Assembly (NCBI GenBank): GCA_019456145.1 | Contig: VRUL01000023.1 | Span: 1-64,000, forward strand | Direction of reading: 5' to 3' | Length of the DNA: 64,000 nucleotides | Origin: Planctomycetota bacterium | Lineage (GTDB): Bacteria; Planctomycetota; Phycisphaerae; Sedimentisphaerales; Anaerobacaceae | Shown here: positions 9,060 through 18,246 of the stretch, in pieces | Layout of the letters: each line of letters opens with the position of its first letter | Numbering within the stretch: position 1 is the stretch's first letter | The notes under the pieces: model-generated | Databases searched by the model: none | The model's input: the letters and a program-made list of their open reading frames with translations, nothing else | Told to the model about the DNA's origin: nothing | Program-made: the position numbers and the translations under genes

Positions 9060-12000
9060 TTATCCACTATTTCCTAAGATAGCCTCCAACTCTTCTCGTA
9101 TATTGTCCAGTTTTTCTAATTGAGGCTCGATTTCGGCTTTTGTTTCCGGAAGCATCTCGTCTGGTTCGCCTATTACATAGGGCGTAATAAACACAATCAA
9201 CTCCTCGTTGCTTTCTACAATGGAGTTGTGACGGAACAGGCCGCCGGCTAAAGGAAGATCCCCCAACAGGGGAATCTTTCTTTCGATTGTGCTGTCTGTC
9301 TGGAAAAGGATGCCGCCGAGCATAAGTGTTTGGCCATGCTTAATTATCATATTGGTCGTCGTATCCATCTCGGTTCTTATAAATTGGCCATTTATCTGGT
9401 CCGATGTAAGCTGTGAGAGAATTACATTTATAATCATATCAACGTTGTTCTCTGGTGTAATACTTGGGCGGACACGCAGAGTCATACCTACTTTCTCATA
9501 TTCGAAAGTGGCCGTGTTGCTTAATCCGGTTTCAGATACAGTCGATTCTGTCTGAAATGGAACGTTACTACCTTTGAAGAACATTGCTTCTTCGTTGTCC
9601 TTTGTCCACAGTGTCTGTTGATTTAGAATCTTTGCGTTAGTTTGTTTGACTAAGAAATCAATCATGGCAGTGACGCTCAAGTTTGCACCAATGTCAAACG
9701 AGCTTCCTGTATCACCACCTGCACCAAATATTAAGGCGCCATGCTCTTCGAGAAATTTAAGGCTGTTCACGACAGCGATTGCGTTTTCCCCCACTTCAAA
9801 GGAGCCCGTCTTGAGCTGCAGGCCGAGAGAAGTGACGTTACTGTGGCTGATTTCCACAATTACCGCCTTTATCATCACCTGTTTTCCGGGTATGTCGAGG
9901 GCTTCAATCAGTGCTTCTATGTTTTCCATAAACTCGGGCGGAGAAAGAACAAGGAGGGATTTAGTGCGAGGGTCGGGAATAAAACGAATCCTTCCAATGA
10001 CGTTGCTAATCGGCTGCTCATCGATGCTCTGCCGTCCAGTAGTCCACCAGGGCCTATAATCCTCCTGGCTTGTGGTGTCCTGGCCGGATTGGTTGGAGCT
10101 TGTTCCACTGTCTGCTTCCATGGAGTACTCGGATAATCCCCGGTCGGTACGCTGAATTGTGGCTGTAGTGCCCGGCTCGTTGAACAGTGCATTTAGACGC
10201 TCAGCCAGGTCTTCGGGGTCGGCGTACTTGAGCGTTATGACTGTGGGTACTTCGCCCATCTCGGCTTTGTCAAGTTCTCGGATCAAGGCCTCAACAACAT
10301 CGTATGCCTCGGCAATTTTACTTATTACAATTATCTTTTTTGTCCCCGGTACAGACTCAAAGGTCAATTGCCCATAAAGCGGGCCAACGATTTTTTGCTT
10401 ATCCTCTGTCTGGCCGTAGATAAGATCAAAAATGGATCTCCCTCTGCCTCCGCTTCCGCTCGAAGTCTCACTGAAAAGTGACGCCAGCAAATCCGCCATC
10501 TGAACGGGGTCTGTATTATGCAGCTCAATTATTCTTGGCTTGACTGCATTGACATCCAGGGGAGCGTCCCATTCTTTTATCTGCTCTGCGATTTTTACCA
10601 TATTCTCCGGTGAGGCAATCACCGTTACCTGCTTGAGTGAAACGTATGAGATTACCTTGACCTTCTCAGAGGAGGTTGATGAACTGCTCCGCGAACGAGA
10701 CCAGGGATTGTAGCCGAAGCCTCTATAACTGCTGCTGCTTTGCATTCCTTCTTCGTACAGCTCGTCTATATTTGCCTTGATTTGATCAGGATCGGCATAT
10801 TTTAGCTTGAAATGCCCCGTCTCGAACTGGCCCGGGGGAACATCTATCTCCTCGATCATTTTCTTTACTATTTCGCGCAGGTCTTCCCTGCCGAAGATGA
10901 TAACCTGTTTTGTGTTAACGAGCGGCTCAATAAGAATGCTTGGAAGGAATTCCATTCCGGGCAGGTCCCTGAATCCGTCGCCCACACTGTCTTCGATTTC
11001 CCGGGGGTCAGCATATCTTAGTTGAACTACCTCGTATTCCGACTGGACCGGTTCTTTTATGTCAAGTTTTTTTACCCACTCTTCGATTTGTTTCATATCT
11101 TCGGCCGAGGCTTTCGCAATTATCCACTTGCGCCTTGACTCGGGGATAAGCACGACCGGTCCCCTTGTTGACCCAATCACAACCGAGGTTGCCTGACCCT
11201 TGGAATCGCCCGGTTTTTTGGATGACCCACTTTTTGTAGGAGTTCTTGACGAAGATGAGGAACTGCTGCTCCGACCGCCCCTGTCACTCCTATAGCGATT
11301 ATAGCGGGCGGTGCTATATCCCTCGGACTCACCTAACAGAATCTTCAACATCTGAACAATCTCGGAAGGATCACCAAATTCAACGGGGATGATCTTGGTC
11401 ACGGTCGGCTGGGCTTCGGGCACATCAAACTGGTCGATGATCCGCTCAATGCGCATCAGATTCTCAACGGTATCAATCACCAACAATTGGCCCGTAGTCT
11501 CATCAGCGCTGACATAGCCGTAGTCTCCAACCAAAGGCTGAATAACCTGGCCCATTTGAGCGGGGCCGTAATTATCAAGCTTAAAGAATTTTTGGACCAC
11601 CTGCTTTTTATTTTCAATCATTGCCAGGGCATAATCAGCCTGTACGGTAGGGACCGGGCCAAGTTTTGCATCTTTAATAGGTTTTAGTTCAATCACGTCG
11701 TCGGTTTCTTCGACAATAATTCCTTTTGCACGCAAGGCCGTATAAATCATTGTAATAGCCTGTTTTCTCGGCAGCTTCTTCGTCGAGTATATAGTTATCT
11801 TCTGCTTCATTGCATCATCGGCCGGGATGATTACTTTGTCGGTCCACTCGGCGAGTTTCTTGATAATGTCCTTCATCTGCACATCTTTAAGATTTACGGA
11901 TTCCATTATCTTGTTCGGGTCGATTGGTTTACTGGGTTCGTTCGGCTCGTTCGGCTCGGGGGGAGCATTCGGGTCGTTTGGATCTCTTGGTCGCCGTCTA

Positions 12001-12494
12001 CCGCTCGGTCTGCGTTCACCGCTGAAGCTTCTTTCGCCACCAAATCCTCTTTCGCCACCCTGTCCACGTTCGCCTCGCCGTCCGCGTCCGCCAAATCTTT
12101 CGCGCATCTCGGCTATGGCTTGTTCCCTTTCTTCCTCAGACATATTCTCAAATCTGTCCCTCATGCCTCTGAATCTCTCCGCCGCTTCAGCTCTGTCTCC
12201 CTCAGAGAACATGCCCGCCCCGCCTTCCCGGCCGGGCCTCGGCCTTCTCTGGGGCCGTCCTCTTTCAGGTTCATTCGAATCACCTGGCTTTTCGGCCTCT
12301 GTAGCTTTTTCAGGCGCATTTGGTTCGGCCGGCTTTTTGACCTCGCTGGGTTTGTTTGGCTCGGTGTCTGTTTTGGATTCAACAGCCGTTGCGGGATTGA
12401 CCTTTAAGATGTAAGAGCCAACTCCAAAAACGCCAATGGCCACAATAACAACTGTTACCGACAATGTTAATCTTGTTCGTTTCAATTTACTCAC
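9060..12494 (-). CDS. gspD: Type II secretion secretin GspD with expanded N-domains
   Basis: 1144-residue outer-membrane secretin, last gene of the secretion operon. The GTG at 12494 directly abuts AGAGAGG; a TTG at 12485 has better spacing and may be the true start. An N-terminal hydrophobic segment (about 8-32) is followed by a Pro/Glu tract and an Arg/Gly-rich stretch with ENMSEEERE and MRERFGGRG (about 115-165). An N0/STN-like domain spans about 195-285. Six N1-like modules ('..LkYaDPeei...l') follow, near residues 298, 363, 481, 555, 650 and 748. The secretin beta-barrel domain starts near 868 (QVMIKAVIVEISHS) and ends with LPLLGDLPLAGGLFR. Canonical GspD has N0 to N3, so this is unusually long. 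It forms the export pore. Confidence 0.93.
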   Translation of the reverse strand: MSKLKRTRLTLSVTVVIVAIGVFGVGSYILKVNPATAVESKTDTEPNKPSEVKKPAEPNAPEKATEAEKPGDSNEPERGRPQRRPRPGREGGAGMFSEGDRAEAAERFRGMRDRFENMSEEEREQAIAEMRERFGGRGRRGERGQGGERGFGGERSFSGERRPSGRRRPRDPNDPNAPPEPNEPNEPSKPIDPNKIMESVNLKDVQMKDIIKKLAEWTDKVIIPADDAMKQKITIYSTKKLPRKQAITMIYTALRAKGIIVEETDDVIELKPIKDAKLGPVPTVQADYALAMIENKKQVVQKFFKLDNYGPAQMGQVIQPLVGDYGYVSADETTGQLLVIDTVENLMRIERIIDQFDVPEAQPTVTKIIPVEFGDPSEIVQMLKILLGESEGYSTARYNRYRSDRGGRSSSSSSSSRTPTKSGSSKKPGDSKGQATSVVIGSTRGPVVLIPESRRKWIIAKASAEDMKQIEEWVKKLDIKEPVQSEYEVVQLRYADPREIEDSVGDGFRDLPGMEFLPSILIEPLVNTKQVIIFGREDLREIVKKMIEEIDVPPGQFETGHFKLKYADPDQIKANIDELYEEGMQSSSSYRGFGYNPWSRSRSSSSTSSEKVKVISYVSLKQVTVIASPENMVKIAEQIKEWDAPLDVNAVKPRIIELHNTDPVQMADLLASLFSETSSGSGGRGRSIFDLIYGQTEDKQKIVGPLYGQLTFESVPGTKKIIVISKIAEAYDVVEALIRELDKAEMGEVPTVITLKYADPEDLAERLNALFNEPGTTATIQRTDRGLSEYSMEADSGTSSNQSGQDTTSQEDYRPWWTTGRQSIDEQPISNVIGRIRFIPDPRTKSLLVLSPPEFMENIEALIEALDIPGKQVMIKAVIVEISHSNVTSLGLQLKTGSFEVGENAIAVVNSLKFLEEHGALIFGAGGDTGSSFDIGANLSVTAMIDFLVKQTNAKILNQQTLWTKDNEEAMFFKGSNVPFQTESTVSETGLSNTATFEYEKVGMTLRVRPSITPENNVDMIINVILSQLTSDQINGQFIRTEMDTTTNMIIKHGQTLMLGGILFQTDSTIERKIPLLGDLPLAGGLFRHNSIVESNEELIVFITPYVIGEPDEMLPETKAEIEPQLEKLDNIREELEAILGNSG

Positions 12495-12500
12495 CTCTCT

Positions 12501-12998
12501 TTAATCATTTCCTTGCTTTATGGCGTTAGAACTTTCACGCATTTTATCCATAAACTCTTGTCTTTCTTTTTCCGACATGTCCTCCCATCTATTTTTTATC
12601 TGAAGAAATTCTTCTTCAGGTGTCTCGCTTCCTTCAGGAGTGGAAGTCTCAAATCTCCTGCTTCTTTCAGGCCGTCCGGCTTGAGATATTTCGACCATTT
12701 TAGCTCTAAATTCTTTTTTCTCGGCCTCCGACATAGTCGCCCACCGCTGTTTAACATCTTCTATTTGCTCTATTAGTTGAGTTCTTTGCTCAGGTGTGAG
12801 ACTGCGAGAAGTCTGCCGGCTTTGATGGGACGGCCTCGGCGTTATCTCCGTCTGTTTTGCCTGGCGCTCAACGACTGCATTGGGTTCACCGGACCTGCTT
12901 CTTTGCTTTATTTCCCGAACGTAAAGCCCTATCGCAAAAGCAGCAAGAAGCCCCACAGCAGCGACTATTACTGATATCATTGTTTTTGACTGTTTCAT
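12501..12998 (-). CDS. Small membrane-anchored protein of the T2SS operon
   Basis: 165 residues, lying 6 nt upstream of gspD and 24 nt downstream of the gspC-like gene in transcription order. A single N-terminal membrane anchor (about 8-27) is followed by a charged, probably helical extracytoplasmic part. It contains two copies of a motif, RWATMSEAEKKEFRAKM and RWEDMSEKERQEFMDKM, related to segments in both flanking proteins. No known family is recognised. Position and motif suggest a role in assembling the GspC-GspD connection, which is inference. The start has a weak ribosome-binding site. Confidence 0.7.
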   Translation of the reverse strand: MKQSKTMISVIVAAVGLLAAFAIGLYVREIKQRSRSGEPNAVVERQAKQTEITPRPSHQSRQTSRSLTPEQRTQLIEQIEDVKQRWATMSEAEKKEFRAKMVEISQAGRPERSRRFETSTPEGSETPEEEFLQIKNRWEDMSEKERQEFMDKMRESSNAIKQGND

Positions 12999-13022
12999 AT
13001 TGTTAATCGCACTCGAATTATA

Positions 13023-13817
13023 TTAATTACGTATTGCAAGGCTGCCGCCCGCATCCTCGTCGCCGCCCGCCTCCTCGTCGCCGCCCGATCTCCCTCCGCC
13101 TCGTGACCCCCGGCCGCCCGATCTTCTTCCGCCTCGTGATCCCCGGCCTCCAAATCTTTCACGCATTTCGGCCCTGGCTCGTTCCCTTTCTTCCGGGGAC
13201 ATATTTTCGAATCTCTCCCTCATCGCTCTCATTCTCTCCATGTCTCCCCCAAACCTGCCCATACCTTCGGGCCTTCCCTCTTGCTGAACTTGAACTATCT
13301 GAGGGGATCCTTGCTTACCTGCCTTACCTGCCGGGCCTCCGGGCTTTCGTGAGCCGGAAGGTGAAGCACCCTTTGCGTCAAACGGGATAAAGGTTTTTTC
13401 ATTACCGTCCCATTCTATTCTGACTTGAGTTGGTTCAATCGCTACAATTTTGGCATCGCCCACATTGTCGCCGGTCTTGTACCATTTACCGTTTATCAGC
13501 GCCTCACTGCCTAATATACCCAGTACATTGTTTACAGGATGCTTCTTCGGAGTGGGAGGCGCAAACAAATTATTCTTCTTTAGCTCGTCTGCAATCGCTC
13601 TGGATTTGGCAAAATATTTCTGCATTTCGTTTGGGTCCGGTTTACTTAGCTCAACAGCTTTTTTGACTGAATTTTCCGCCCTGGCCGGGGCGGCGAAAAA
13701 GCCTGTCACCTTAATCAGAATCAAGACACCCATAAACGCCGAAATCCCGAGCAAACCAACCGAGACAATATCTTTATTGTTTTTTGAATGGTTGTTTTTC
13801 AAATAATCAAGTTTCAT
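13023..13817 (-). CDS. GspC-like inner-membrane protein with Arg/Gly-rich tail
   Basis: 264 residues from the ATG at 13817, preceded by AAAGGA at about 8 nt; an upstream TTG at 13841 would overlap the preceding gene. One membrane helix (about 20-43) is followed by a homology-region-like segment (NNLFAPP... VLGILGSEALINGKWY... IVAIEPTQVRIEWDG, about 84-150). This resembles the GspC/PilP periplasmic domain that contacts the secretin N0 domain. The C-terminal part carries FENMSPEERE-MRERFGGRG and an RGG-rich, then acidic, tail, matching a stretch in GspD. Position between gspM and gspD supports the assignment. Confidence 0.75.
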   Translation of the reverse strand: MKLDYLKNNHSKNNKDIVSVGLLGISAFMGVLILIKVTGFFAAPARAENSVKKAVELSKPDPNEMQKYFAKSRAIADELKKNNLFAPPTPKKHPVNNVLGILGSEALINGKWYKTGDNVGDAKIVAIEPTQVRIEWDGNEKTFIPFDAKGASPSGSRKPGGPAGKAGKQGSPQIVQVQQEGRPEGMGRFGGDMERMRAMRERFENMSPEERERARAEMRERFGGRGSRGGRRSGGRGSRGGGRSGGDEEAGGDEDAGGSLAIRN

Positions 13818-13830
13818 AAGCCATCCTTTC

Positions 13831-14346
13831 TTATTTAACAAATGTAGATACCGTTAAGTCCAGCTTGACGTCCTGCCGTTTCTTTTGGTCGCATTCTATT
13901 TTTATCTCTTCTATCCCGACCAGATAGGGATTTTCCTTCAGGTTGGCAAGTAAGTCCAGTGCCTGTCCGAACTTGCATTTGGCACTACATTTCACCCGCA
14001 GCAATTTATAACCGGCCACCGGGGATTTTACGGCAGGCAGAATCTGCAGAGGTTCACTTTTGATTCCGGCCTTCTTTAATTGCTCGTTAAACTTATCTCT
14101 GAACAGAAATTTTTGGATTTCTTCTTTTTCCGGCATTTCAAACACGGGCACAATTGACATCAAGCCAGCTCTCTTGGCGTCGCTGACATTGATAGTATCT
14201 AATTTATCCCTTATCCCGGCCAGCGAGCCTCTGGCCTGCTTCCAATGGCCAATCCACTTGGTCCCAAATGCAAACGCTACGGTCGCTAATGCACATACAA
14301 CGCCAAATTTCAGCGTTCGTTTCTCTTTGTCGTTTAGTCTCCTCAT
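13831..14346 (-). CDS. GspM/PilO-like T2SS assembly protein
   Basis: 171 residues with one membrane helix (about 13-31) and a small alpha/beta periplasmic domain, the architecture of GspM/PilO. Its ATG overlaps the stop of the upstream GspL-like gene (ATGA at 14343-14346), implying translational coupling and a joint complex. GspM partners GspL on the inner-membrane platform. Sequence identity to known GspM is not obvious by eye; the assignment rests on topology and gene order. Confidence 0.7.
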   Translation of the reverse strand: MRRLNDKEKRTLKFGVVCALATVAFAFGTKWIGHWKQARGSLAGIRDKLDTINVSDAKRAGLMSIVPVFEMPEKEEIQKFLFRDKFNEQLKKAGIKSEPLQILPAVKSPVAGYKLLRVKCSAKCKFGQALDLLANLKENPYLVGIEEIKIECDQKKRQDVKLDLTVSTFVK

Positions 14347-16058
14347 CTACGTGTCCTCTTTTTAGTAAAAGTCTTGTAATGAAAAGTCATGGTGAATTTT
14401 AGCTTTTTAGTTTTGTTGTCTCTATTCGGATTTTGTATCTTAACATCCGTAATACCCTTTATGCCCAGCAGGCTTTGTTGAAATTTGTACATTTGCTCTG
14501 CGTCCTTTGTCTGCCCGCTTATGCTTACGGGCCGACCTTTCTTAAAGTCCAATTTGTCCAACATTATCCCTGCGTTGGCAGTTATATCATAAATTTTCAG
14601 CTTGCCATCCTCTTTCCTGATGGAGTATTTCTTCGGCCGATTGGATATCAACCATTTTATACCTGCTTTTTCAACCGAGACGGTAGCGCGGTCTGAAAGT
14701 GAAGTTTTGTTTTCTTCAAACTTTTGCTTCAGTTCCTCAGATATGATGCCCTTGTCTAAATCACTTTGGAAATCCAACTTAGCGCTAAAAAGGAAACTTG
14801 TATGTATTTGATTTAAGAGGGTCAGTAGGTCGGGCCTTTCTGAGGCAACTGATTTGATTAACCTTTGGCGCTGTATGAGCAGGTCGATATCTGCACCGGT
14901 GCCTGCTCCATTCAACCGCTTTTCGATTGCACCGGGACTAACAACATCCACAGCATAAGCGACGATAACCAGCAGGACCAGCATTACCGCAGCAAGGGCA
15001 TAAGCCACCTTAGGTGAATACAGCCAGAGTTTACTTTTTGTCTCGCCGGTTGGACTATACAAATGCTCGAAAATATTAAGTTCATCTGTATCACCATCAA
15101 TCGCGGTAAGTGCAAGACCTATCGGCACACGATATTCGTAAATATTGGCGGGATTGAGCCTTGCCTGTGCGTCTAATTTTCCGATCTGTGGATAAGCTGC
15201 CCTGGCATTCAAACCCGTCGACTTAAGAGTAGAAACTATGACTTCGTGTGCAGCACTGTCATCGGAGAGCACAAATATGGGCAATCCCTCCGGCTCGGTA
15301 TAACCAAACAATTCCAACACGCTCCTTATGTCCTGGACGAATCTTTCGGCGGTTTCAGTCCGGTCCGCTAACGGTCCATCACCGGATTCCAACAGGCCCC
15401 GGCTTGTCTGGGCAAAATCCTCTGTCCCCATATCCAGGACCACCGCGTTGCTTAACCGTCCGTTTTGAGCCAGACAAACCTGTGTATTTTGTGTTGTCAT
15501 ACTTACAACGACAGCATTTCTTCCATCGCCGGAAAAGAACGTTCTCCATGTCTTTACTATCGCTTCACAGTCTAATACAATTTTTTCAGGCCCAAAACCT
15601 CGCACTTTTTCTACAAACTTCTCCAGTTGTTCTTTTCTGGCCGCTGCTATAGTTACAGGCATTTTTCCATTCTTCACCTGGTCGGCCCGCCAGGTAAGCT
15701 GCATCTGCTCAGCCGGCAGCGGCATCCGTGCTTCAGCTTGCAATTTGACCATCGCTTCAATATTTTCTTCTGAGACCGTAGGTAAATCAACGCGGTAAAA
15801 AACCACACCTGCTGAGTCAAAGCCGGCCACGACCGTATTGCCGTCGCTGTTCTTTTCCTGTCCCGTCGGCTCAGCGGCCAAACCGCACTCGATTTCGAAT
15901 GCTTTCCAGTCCAGGTCACCAGCTTCACTGCTCTTTGTCCAGAGAATTTCAAAAATCCCATCCTGCTTACGAAGCTTCACAGCCTTAAGCTTGCCGCCAT
16001 CTTTGGCTATCGCAATCGCGGACCCCCTTGTTCCCATATCTGTCGTATTATTGCTCAT
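14343..16058 (-). CDS. GspL-like (PilM-PilN type) T2SS platform protein
   Basis: 571 residues from the ATG at 16058; its first base overlaps the TGA of gspK. Residues 1 to about 340 resemble the actin-like PilM/GspL cytoplasmic fold (VVAGFDSAGVVFYRVDLP; LQAEARMPLPAEQMQLTW). A single membrane helix (about 349-370, YALAAVMLVLLVIVAYAV) and a PilN-like periplasmic domain follow, with LDFKKGRPVSISGQTKDAEQ near the end. GspL recruits the GspE ATPase to the membrane. Order K-L-M matches classical T2SS operons. Confidence 0.85.
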   Translation of the reverse strand: MSNNTTDMGTRGSAIAIAKDGGKLKAVKLRKQDGIFEILWTKSSEAGDLDWKAFEIECGLAAEPTGQEKNSDGNTVVAGFDSAGVVFYRVDLPTVSEENIEAMVKLQAEARMPLPAEQMQLTWRADQVKNGKMPVTIAAARKEQLEKFVEKVRGFGPEKIVLDCEAIVKTWRTFFSGDGRNAVVVSMTTQNTQVCLAQNGRLSNAVVLDMGTEDFAQTSRGLLESGDGPLADRTETAERFVQDIRSVLELFGYTEPEGLPIFVLSDDSAAHEVIVSTLKSTGLNARAAYPQIGKLDAQARLNPANIYEYRVPIGLALTAIDGDTDELNIFEHLYSPTGETKSKLWLYSPKVAYALAAVMLVLLVIVAYAVDVVSPGAIEKRLNGAGTGADIDLLIQRQRLIKSVASERPDLLTLLNQIHTSFLFSAKLDFQSDLDKGIISEELKQKFEENKTSLSDRATVSVEKAGIKWLISNRPKKYSIRKEDGKLKIYDITANAGIMLDKLDFKKGRPVSISGQTKDAEQMYKFQQSLLGIKGITDVKIQNPNRDNKTKKLKFTMTFHYKTFTKKRTRR

Positions 16059-17518
16059 CAATTACTTGCTCCCTGATACCAGTAAAGTGTCGTATACGGC
16101 GACTCGCTTCTATCTACGACCACTTCTGTCTGCAGTGTTGTTCCGTTAACTCCGCCTCTGTCAGCGGTTGCGGAACAGCGAATAGTAAACACATTCGAAC
16201 GGACGGTAATATTATTTGCAATTCTTGTAAAAGTATTCTGATTCACCAATCCTGAACTCATCAAATCTGCGATACTTTGCATCCCTTCTGTCAAGCCTGT
16301 TCTATAGGCAACTATATTCTCGGCAATCTCCATATTTGCCTCGCTGTCTCCCAACAATGCTAACAAGACTCCTTTCGATGCTGTATTAATGTTGACTTTT
16401 CCGGCAATCTGGTTGCCGCTATCTACTGTTATTTTGTCTGCAATCTCATAGAACGTTTGCAAATCCAAAGGTTCAGCCTGATTCGAACCGCTTTGAGAAC
16501 CGCTTTGCGGACCACTTTGTGGACCCCTTTGCGAATCCTGCTGGGGACTCTGTTGCGAACTCTGCTGGGGACTCTGTTGCGAATCCTGCTGCGAACTCTG
16601 CTGAGAACTTTGTTGTGGCTGCTGTGAGCTGCTATCATCTATCAGGTCAGCGATGCTGGTGAAATTGTTATTCTGGCGTTTCTCGACAATCCACTGTGCT
16701 TGAGATCTACTTATCCCTAAAGAGCTTTGCAGTTGCCTTTCATTACCCTGGTTGATATTAACCTTTTGATTACCCTCAGCATCTACGTTCCCGTCATAAG
16801 AATAGCATGTCAGATAGGCAATCCATCCCACATCCAGCACATCATCTCTGTCATCGACGGGTGGACTTTCGTCACCGTCTTTCTCATTGTAATCCAGCAG
16901 TCCATTGAAGTTCGTATCCTCTCCATAGAACAGCTCTTCAGTAACACCTTTAACCAGCAGCAGCTCACGTATAGTCTTGAAAGGACCATTGCGAATTTTA
17001 TATCCAATCGGCAGAGTCTCGTAATATCCACCTTCAACGCCCCCGGCGTTTGGAGTATCATCTCCATCTCGCCAGTCTATAATAGCATCGGCAATATCCT
17101 CTTCCATGTAAGGCAGTTCCATGAGTTGCTCTTTTGTCACTGTGTTTATGTTTAACTTACTCGATTCATCGATAACCCTGACCGAAAACCAGCACTTCTC
17201 CAGGCTGACGTCATTAAAATCTTCGTCATTGTCACTCCAAAACTCGGTCAGGTTGTCACTTTCTCTTAGGTCCTCGTTCAGTACGCCGATGGCTGTCTCT
17301 ATTCCCGCCCGGCAGGCCCACCTGCAGCGAAGCTCTTCTATTCTCATAGTGCTGACCTTCGTATCGAGCCGGCTGTTTTGGCCTACCGAGGTAGCAATTA
17401 CCATAAGCATTGCTACTATCCATAGCACTCCTACAAGAACAAGCCCCTTTTTATCACGATTGCCAGTCATTTTTTCAGCAAAACCTTCGTTTTTTGTTTT
17501 ATAACTTTCCTTTTGCAT
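16058..17518 (-). CDS. gspK: T2SS minor pseudopilin GspK with Gln/Ser-rich insert
   Basis: 486 residues. The hydrophobic N-terminus KKGLVLVGVLWIVAMLMVIA is the GspK prepilin-like segment; a shorter start at 17470 would give a normal nine-residue leader. KLNINTVTKEQL and KVNINTASKGVL are the two helix-hairpin-helix-like repeats typical of GspK, which caps the pseudopilus tip. Between them, about residues 293-345, lies a low-complexity tract of QQSSQQ, QQDSQ and QSGPQSG repeats encoded by direct repeats at about 16485-16620. It starts 13 nt after gspJ ends. Confidence 0.9.
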   Translation of the reverse strand: MQKESYKTKNEGFAEKMTGNRDKKGLVLVGVLWIVAMLMVIATSVGQNSRLDTKVSTMRIEELRCRWACRAGIETAIGVLNEDLRESDNLTEFWSDNDEDFNDVSLEKCWFSVRVIDESSKLNINTVTKEQLMELPYMEEDIADAIIDWRDGDDTPNAGGVEGGYYETLPIGYKIRNGPFKTIRELLLVKGVTEELFYGEDTNFNGLLDYNEKDGDESPPVDDRDDVLDVGWIAYLTCYSYDGNVDAEGNQKVNINQGNERQLQSSLGISRSQAQWIVEKRQNNNFTSIADLIDDSSSQQPQQSSQQSSQQDSQQSPQQSSQQSPQQDSQRGPQSGPQSGSQSGSNQAEPLDLQTFYEIADKITVDSGNQIAGKVNINTASKGVLLALLGDSEANMEIAENIVAYRTGLTEGMQSIADLMSSGLVNQNTFTRIANNITVRSNVFTIRCSATADRGGVNGTTLQTEVVVDRSESPYTTLYWYQGASN

Positions 17519-17531
17519 GTTACATGCTCAT

Positions 17532-18242
17532 CTAAGGCTGAGTACCCCCTTGTGCACTGCTGTTACCCTGCCCACCGAAGCTTTGCTCACCACTTTCGAG
17601 AGCTTCTACCGTTCCACCTGTGGACCTGACCAGATTCACCATAATAGAGTCCATAACCGGGCTTCCCCATTGTTGCGGTTTACCCACAATATTTACTTCC
17701 ATCAACTGAGGGGCGACTTCCATTTCCACCGGCCATTCGTCAGACCACTCCTGTCCGTCGAAGAACCTGACCTGGAAAAATTCAATGTCCTCTGCAATAA
17801 CAGTCAAGATTCCACCCGGGCTTTCATCGTTGGGGTCGGGATTCGGCCACAATCGCCGATACAGGGCCGACTTTTCTTCGTTTTTGACAAGGTAATATTC
17901 CACTTCATATACATCGGCTTCCGGCTGGTCGATTCTGGCCTTTGCCCTGCCGACGGTATAGAAAGTCAAAAAACTACTGCCCTGAACTGACTCGTTGGCC
18001 ATTCCGACTAATTTCATATTTCTAAAATTCTGTTCGCGATACAGATTAACAAGGTCCCTGGAGATCATATTCGACGCAAACCTCACCTCAGAAGCAGATT
18101 CAATATTACTATCTACTCTTTCGGCGCTGATTGTAATAGTCCGCAGTGTACCGACAGCCACCAATGCGATAAAGGACCCTATAGTCGAGGCAACCAGCGC
18201 TTCGACCAATGTAAATCCGTTCTTTCTCAAATAAATCTTCAT
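17532..18242 (-). CDS. gspJ: T2SS minor pseudopilin GspJ
   Basis: 236 residues with prepilin leader KNGFTLVEALVASTIGSF (cleavage after Gly, Glu at +5) and a GspJ-like periplasmic domain (EDIEFFQVRFFDGQEWSDEWP). The position between gspI and gspK and the length fit GspJ. Together with GspI and GspK it would form the pseudopilus tip. A short Gly/Gln/Ser tail ends the protein. Confidence 0.9.
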   Translation of the reverse strand: MKIYLRKNGFTLVEALVASTIGSFIALVAVGTLRTITISAERVDSNIESASEVRFASNMISRDLVNLYREQNFRNMKLVGMANESVQGSSFLTFYTVGRAKARIDQPEADVYEVEYYLVKNEEKSALYRRLWPNPDPNDESPGGILTVIAEDIEFFQVRFFDGQEWSDEWPVEMEVAPQLMEVNIVGKPQQWGSPVMDSIMVNLVRSTGGTVEALESGEQSFGGQGNSSAQGGTQP

Positions 18243-18246
18243 TTAA

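Noticed and set aside
11827..12414. 195-codon plus-strand open frame rich in GSFGS/GAFGS
   Set aside because: Shadow of the Pro/Glu/Arg-rich part of gspD on the opposite strand.
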